Shown here piece by piece: positions 14,668 through 18,923 of a stretch of DNA of 18,923 bases. A program made the translations under genes and the position numbers. The number at the start of each line of letters is the position of its first letter. Within the stretch, counting starts at the first letter, position 1. Source of the DNA: DASRAJ01 sp039920305 (GTDB taxonomy: Bacteria > Bacteroidota > Bacteroidia > Chitinophagales > UBA10324); assembly GCA_039920305.1 (NCBI GenBank), contig JBDSEA010000082.1:1-18923 (forward strand), written 5' to 3'. The notes under the pieces are model-generated. The model was not told the origin of the DNA. It ran no database searches and saw nothing but the letters and a program-made list of their open reading frames with translations.

Positions 14668-16865
14668 TTTTCCTCTGGTTTTGTTTTCATCTGCTGCATG
14701 ATGTAATAAATGTTGCTTTTCTGAATAGAGGAAAGGTCTCTTGAATCAACAACATTGGAATACTGCATTTCAAAATTACCGCTTGTTCCGTCTGCTACCA
14801 TCGTAAAAATGGCAGTGTTATACTTTGGGATAAAAGCCCGTGCTATGGCAAAGGGAATTAAAGGGGGGAAGAGAAACGATAGGGCAATGTATCCGCCAAC
14901 ATACTGCTTTTGCTCATGAAAGCTTATAACTCCAATCCACGCAAAATGACCGGTATTGTATTTGGCCTCTAAATGCTGCATGAGTTCATTGCCCGAATTA
15001 ATTACAGGCACGTCATCATGATCAAGTTCTTCACTGATCCAGTTATTCAATGCTGCCAGATTATTGAACTTGTCAACCTCATCATCATTTAATTGCTTGG
15101 TATCAAGATATTCGATTTGCATATCAAGGGCATCAGCGCATGACTGAATCTTTTGCTGCAACTCTATCTTAAGCTGTTCGGCAGCTTCATACCGGATCGG
15201 ATCCCTCCTCGTCTCATCTACCTTAAGATACAGGGGATTTACAATTACCGCGCGGTCAATTCCGAGTGTGTATGCCCTGTCGTTTTTACTGCGTGGTTCA
15301 GGCAGCCCGCTCCCGGCTTTTTTTTCACTCCCCGCACCTGAAATGAGCTGATTGAAATTATCATCTTTCCTAAAGCTTACGTAAGCATAACGCCAGTAAG
15401 CCACATCACTGTTCCTGCTCATCTCTGATGTTTTTATTTTATCAACTTTATTTTTTCCGGCATTGGTTTTTAAAATATCCTGTGCCGGTTTTTTCACTGA
15501 TGTGTCCGGTGGAGCTGCCGCATCTTTGAAATCTTCAGCCGTGAGATCGAATTTAATAACAAGCTCTGTGGCAAGATCCTTACACATTGCAATCAGCGTG
15601 GCATCTGTTTCATCATCAAGATGGGCCTTCCAGCAATAGCGTAATGCAAGCACAGTGAACTCTTTTTTTGGCATTTTATCAAACAGGTAATAAATCTGCT
15701 GGGCTTCGCCCTCTACATCTTTGTAATAAACATCATGATCAGTAGAGTGACCATAATTTTTGTACAACGCAGCGCCATACAGAGCCCGGCTTATTGTTTT
15801 TTTAAGAAAAATATTCTCCTCATCACTTTGCTGTAATAGATAGGCATTATCGAAGGCCTCTTCAAAATTGCTGTTATTCAAATGAAGAATACAATTTTCG
15901 TATCTGCACAGCTTCTGAACTTCTGTAAAATATTCTTCAGGCTGAATAAATAATTGCCTTCCCTGATCATCCGATGCATTTACTTCTTTGATTATTGCTG
16001 ATCGCCTCGATTTTATATTCGGATGCGTGCTTCTGGCATCATCATAATCATCTACTGCAGTAACGGCAGAAACCGTATCAAGAAAATATTCAGGTGATAT
16101 TTTGTAATGCTCATCATTAAAAAATTCTCTTGTAAATGCTGTTTCATCAAATGGCAGATACGAATAAAGCAGCACGTCGAACATCCGCTGCGCAGCATCC
16201 GTTGAATAATTTGATTTCTTAAATAGTATTAAACCAAGTGAGTCGGAGGCGAGCTCCAGCTCCTTTGAATATTGAAAGCCCTTCAGCTCAATCTCATTAG
16301 GGTCCAGGTTTTTATAGATGCCTCTGCCCTTTGCCATTTGCCTGGTTTCAACATATCCGTTAAGTGCATGCTTGTGGATGTAATGTTGAAATTCGTGTGA
16401 AAGAATAAAGGCGAGCTGCGCCTCATTTTCAGTCTGGGCAATAAGACCGGTGGTTATGAGTACAATTCCATCATTAGTGGTGAAGGCATTTATTGTTGTG
16501 GAGCGGTAGGTGTAAATACGGATCTTGCTCCTCAGGCCGGCGTCATCTTCAAGCAAATTATCCTTAATGGTATTGAGGTAATTACTTACCGGATCTCCGA
16601 ATACAACGCGCCCGCTATGCAGGACTTCATCAATAATGAAATTGGATTTCAGAAAGAACTGGTCCTGGGTTTTCCGAACCCGGAGCCGGGCGTTTTCATC
16701 GATCTCTTTTCTGCCTGTCTGATATTTTTGCGATGAAAGCTCGGTAAAATCCTTCGGAATTTTGCCCGCAGATTGCAAGGGCTTAAAATGCTGCCAGTCA
16801 ATATCCTGGGCAAAAATCATTTTTGACCAGAATAAAAACAGGATAACCCGGGGACATTTCATCAT
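14664..16865 (-). CDS. M48-family-type metallopeptidase with long C-terminal extension
   Basis: This 733-residue exported protein has a signal peptide (about 1-20, ending IFAQ). Residues about 85-290 form an M48-like zinc peptidase domain: zinc-binding HEFQH at 157-161, the third ligand Glu204 in ELELASD (ExxxD pattern), and the downstream STHPNIKSRRS motif at 279-289 typical of M48 enzymes. All catalytic residues are present. Residues about 310-440 are helical and repeat-like. A polar Lys/Asp-rich linker (about 448-485) leads to a C-terminal region of about 240 residues that I do not recognise, with a hydrophobic segment at about 657-679 (YIALSFLFPPLIPFAIARAF). Family members such as BepA act in periplasmic quality control of outer-membrane proteins; whether this one does is inference, helped by the beta-barrel gene fused to it by an ATGA overlap. 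Two adjacent ATG codons are possible starts. No clear promoter element was found upstream. Confidence 0.9.
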   Translation of the reverse strand: MMKCPRVILFLFWSKMIFAQDIDWQHFKPLQSAGKIPKDFTELSSQKYQTGRKEIDENARLRVRKTQDQFFLKSNFIIDEVLHSGRVVFGDPVSNYLNTIKDNLLEDDAGLRSKIRIYTYRSTTINAFTTNDGIVLITTGLIAQTENEAQLAFILSHEFQHYIHKHALNGYVETRQMAKGRGIYKNLDPNEIELKGFQYSKELELASDSLGLILFKKSNYSTDAAQRMFDVLLYSYLPFDETAFTREFFNDEHYKISPEYFLDTVSAVTAVDDYDDARSTHPNIKSRRSAIIKEVNASDDQGRQLFIQPEEYFTEVQKLCRYENCILHLNNSNFEEAFDNAYLLQQSDEENIFLKKTISRALYGAALYKNYGHSTDHDVYYKDVEGEAQQIYYLFDKMPKKEFTVLALRYCWKAHLDDETDATLIAMCKDLATELVIKFDLTAEDFKDAAAPPDTSVKKPAQDILKTNAGKNKVDKIKTSEMSRNSDVAYWRYAYVSFRKDDNFNQLISGAGSEKKAGSGLPEPRSKNDRAYTLGIDRAVIVNPLYLKVDETRRDPIRYEAAEQLKIELQQKIQSCADALDMQIEYLDTKQLNDDEVDKFNNLAALNNWISEELDHDDVPVINSGNELMQHLEAKYNTGHFAWIGVISFHEQKQYVGGYIALSFLFPPLIPFAIARAFIPKYNTAIFTMVADGTSGNFEMQYSNVVDSRDLSSIQKSNIYYIMQQMKTKPEEK

Positions 16866-16913
16866 TCCATAAAAGTGTCAAAAAGTTCCGGTGTTTGGTG
16901 CGTAAATATTTTA

Positions 16914-16929
16914 GCTTGCTTATGCAAGC
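16914..16929 (-). terminator. Possible terminator hairpin after the sulfatase gene
   Basis: GCTTGC-TTAT-GCAAGC is a perfect 6-base-pair hairpin in the 87-base gap between the sulfatase stop and the metallopeptidase start. It is flanked by TTTT and AAAA separated from the stem by one mismatch. The following minus-strand sequence is AT-rich but lacks a clean T run, so termination is only plausible. Confidence 0.35.
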
Positions 16930-16952
16930 GAAAACTATTTATTCCTTCAGGA

Positions 16953-18785
16953 TTATTGGGAAATAATTTTTCTGATCAACCGTAAATACTTGTTGCGGAA
17001 CTCCACAATATAAATTCCGGGAGAAAGCGATTGAGTCAACACAAGCTGGCTTCCCGGGACAGTTTGATAATATCTTTTTTCACTTATCATCACTTCCCCA
17101 TAAACATTAAAAACCGTGACATCCCAGAAGGCATCATCATGCAAAGGATCATCAATACCTACCGGGCTGAAGGTAGTATCAATATCAAACACCGGAAAGG
17201 CACAGGTGCCAATGGGTCCGGGGTTTTCGGATTCACCGACATGTGTGCTATCCGCGTTTTTCAGCTTACAGAAAATAAGACTGTCACTGCTGATGATGGT
17301 ATCTGCATTCTCATGTGTAATGGATTGCACATTTGCGGTGTCATGCAATACAAGCCGGAAACTATCAAGCTTGCAGCGGTAATACTGGGCTACCACCTGG
17401 TAGTAAGGATCATTAATAAGATTAGTATTTTCCAATGGGTCATTTACAAGATCGAAAAGCTGTTCAGTGGTATCAGAACAAAAGCTATTAATGTATTTGA
17501 AATAGCGGGATCGTACGACCCGTATTGCAGGAGTGTAATTTTCAGCCCATAATTCATACATAAAAGCATCCCGGGTAACTTCATTATTTGCAAGCGCGCG
17601 TAGGGATAGTCCATCCATGCCAAACGTATCAGGCACCTGGGCTGCATCAAGCAGGGTAGGCGCCCAGTCGATATTGCAACCTAACTGGTCATAAATATCC
17701 TTATGCTCAGGAAACCAGATGGGATATCTAAGGAACATAGGCAGGAGCATAGACTCTTCCTGGGGAAGTTGTTTCCCCTGTAATAAATGCTCTGATTTCA
17801 AATCTCCGTTATCACTGGTGTACATGATCAGTGTTTCATCTGTTAACCCAACGCTATCCATATAATGCAGGATTTTTCCGAAAGTTTCTTCAACTCCTAT
17901 CAGCATCCTGAAATATCCCCGCCATGATGCAGCCTGAACTGCAGAATCACCTGCCTCGTTGAATGGATAGTAATATGACGGGAAGTTCTTGGTGTACTTA
18001 TTTGCATTAATATATGGCATTGTATCATTCGCAAATTTGGTACTGTCTTCACCGCGTGGGCGATAAGGTACATGGACAGCTCTGTGAGGTAAATAGATAA
18101 AAAATGGCTGATCAGGTGGCCGGGTTTGCATTTTGCCAATTACATACTGAGTGAGTAAGTCAGTAGTATGACCTGCTACAAATAACTGAATGGCTGTATC
18201 ACCAGTCCAGATCAGGTATTTGGAGTTTTCATATGATTCCACTACGGAGATCATAAAATCATCGAAGCCGCGAATGCTATCGGGCTTATAGGCAAGCTTG
18301 CCTGCCATTACAGTGTAATAGCCGGCATCATGCAAAATCTCGGAAATCCACGGAATGTTTGCACGCAGGTTTACAGCGTTATTGACTACCCCATGTTTAT
18401 GCGGATATAATCCTGTATAAAAGGTAGAGCGTGATGGTGAGCAAAGCGGAAGAACTGCAAAAAAATTCTTGAAGTTTACTCCCTCATTGGCAATGCGGTC
18501 AAAATTAGGTGTTTGTAAATAGGCAGGTGCACCATTTACTGATGCCCCATCCCACCGTGCATCATCCGTCATCACAAAAAGAATATTCGGACGGATGTTT
18601 CTTACTCTCCCTTTTTCTGACGATTTTGCATTAATCTTATGAGGGTACTTATTTAAAAATTGATTCAATGTAAGAGTATCGTTGATTTCCTTTACCGGAA
18701 AACGCGCTTGTTGTGCGGTGCAGTAATTAAAATGTAAAAAACTGGCAAGAAAGATAAAAATTGCCGAAAATGTATAATACCTCAT
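16953..18785 (-). CDS. Secreted sulfatase with T9SS tail
   Basis: This 610-residue protein has a signal peptide (about 1-24) and a type I sulfatase domain (about 64-480). Visible active-site elements are metal ligands Asp74/Asp75 (FVMTDDARWDG), the formylglycine motif C-S-P-S-R with Cys115 and Arg119, Lys163, His238 in AVHVP, Asp325/Asn326 in TSDNGD and Lys338 in LLQGKQLP. Cys115 would need conversion to formylglycine by a maturase not seen here. The usual GKxH histidine is absent: the sequence is G-K-L-A-Y. A linker of about 50 residues and a C-terminal region with NVYGEVMISE and PGIYIVEF (about 550-610) match a T9SS sorting domain lacking a clear YPNP opening. Sulfatases of this class remove sulfate from polysaccharides or small esters; the general layout is like iduronate/choline-sulfatase-type enzymes but the substrate is not readable. 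It is a single gene with its own promoter. Confidence 0.93.
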   Translation of the reverse strand: MRYYTFSAIFIFLASFLHFNYCTAQQARFPVKEINDTLTLNQFLNKYPHKINAKSSEKGRVRNIRPNILFVMTDDARWDGASVNGAPAYLQTPNFDRIANEGVNFKNFFAVLPLCSPSRSTFYTGLYPHKHGVVNNAVNLRANIPWISEILHDAGYYTVMAGKLAYKPDSIRGFDDFMISVVESYENSKYLIWTGDTAIQLFVAGHTTDLLTQYVIGKMQTRPPDQPFFIYLPHRAVHVPYRPRGEDSTKFANDTMPYINANKYTKNFPSYYYPFNEAGDSAVQAASWRGYFRMLIGVEETFGKILHYMDSVGLTDETLIMYTSDNGDLKSEHLLQGKQLPQEESMLLPMFLRYPIWFPEHKDIYDQLGCNIDWAPTLLDAAQVPDTFGMDGLSLRALANNEVTRDAFMYELWAENYTPAIRVVRSRYFKYINSFCSDTTEQLFDLVNDPLENTNLINDPYYQVVAQYYRCKLDSFRLVLHDTANVQSITHENADTIISSDSLIFCKLKNADSTHVGESENPGPIGTCAFPVFDIDTTFSPVGIDDPLHDDAFWDVTVFNVYGEVMISEKRYYQTVPGSQLVLTQSLSPGIYIVEFRNKYLRLIRKIISQ

Positions 18786-18804
18786 AGTGTAGTAGTATTG
18801 AGTT

Positions 18805-18812
18805 CAAAATTA
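18805..18812 (-). promoter_or_regulatory. -7 promoter element of the sulfatase gene
   Basis: TAATTTTG on the minus strand matches TAnnTTTG and ends 19 bases before the ATG at 18785. The nearest TTTG upstream (18842-18839) gives a 26-base spacer, too long for a standard -33 box. Confidence 0.42.
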
Positions 18813-18923
18813 CAACTTCTCTGCTTGTTATAAATATGCAAAATGTAAAGATAAAAGAGAATATTGTTTCGGAGAAATATCAAAATTATGATATATGAAA
18901 AAAATCAGAGTCAACCATATTAA

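Noticed and set aside
18895..18923. ATG AAA AAA ATC frame on the plus strand, open to the window end, possibly the first residues MKKIRVNHI of a divergent gene.
   Set aside because: Only nine codons are visible and no -7 promoter element precedes it, so it cannot be supported as a gene from this window.

Overview
The window looks like a Bacteroidota chromosome segment, most likely from the Chitinophagales/Sphingobacteriales side and probably an uncultivated lineage. Four signs support this. Six gene products end in type IX secretion (T9SS) C-terminal sorting domains. There is a split two-component pair of the propeller/Y_Y_Y/LytS-kinase plus LytTR-regulator kind. Several gene starts are preceded by TAnnTTTG, the -7 element of Bacteroidota promoters. 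Shine-Dalgarno sequences are weak or absent. No rRNA, tRNA, CRISPR array, insertion sequence or phage gene was seen.

Layout. Positions 1-2807 hold secreted proteins: a 5'-truncated T9SS cargo, a T9SS-exported esterase with an N-terminal carbohydrate-binding-like domain, and, converging on it, a tiny secreted protein that is mostly sorting domain. Positions 2976-7204 (minus strand) are a tightly packed operon: YceI-like periplasmic protein, then a propeller sensor histidine kinase, then a LytTR response regulator. Positions 7205-7801 are sparse, with one doubtful small membrane ORF. Positions 7802-11765 are housekeeping or poorly characterised: a DUF1361 membrane protein (minus), a DUF58 protein (plus), ispE (plus) and carA (minus); the last two overlap tail to tail. 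Positions 11941-13876 (minus) hold two tandem paralogous secreted proteins, each exactly 302 residues once the second start is corrected, each with its own promoter and with a terminator hairpin between them. Positions 13951-16865 (minus) are a two-gene operon of an M48-type metallopeptidase and a probable outer-membrane beta-barrel protein joined by an ATGA overlap. Positions 16953-18785 (minus) encode a formylglycine-type sulfatase with a T9SS tail.

How the genes relate. The unifying theme is the cell envelope and export: secreted hydrolases (esterase, sulfatase), secreted proteins of unknown role, a periplasmic metallopeptidase with a barrel partner, and a sensor system that probably reads an extracytoplasmic signal. 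None of the T9SS machinery is in the window. ispE (isoprenoid precursor synthesis) and carA (carbamoyl phosphate for pyrimidine and arginine synthesis) have no visible partners nearby.

Several default longest-ORF starts begin at TTG or GTG and were reconsidered: YceI moves to ATG 7204, the kinase to ATG 6642 and the second paralog to ATG 13876, while TTG at 2807 and GTG at 11765 are kept. I found no wholly new system I can defend. The best leads are the YceI-kinase-regulator operon, the metallopeptidase/barrel operon, the tandem paralogs, and a sulfatase lacking a usual active-site histidine.
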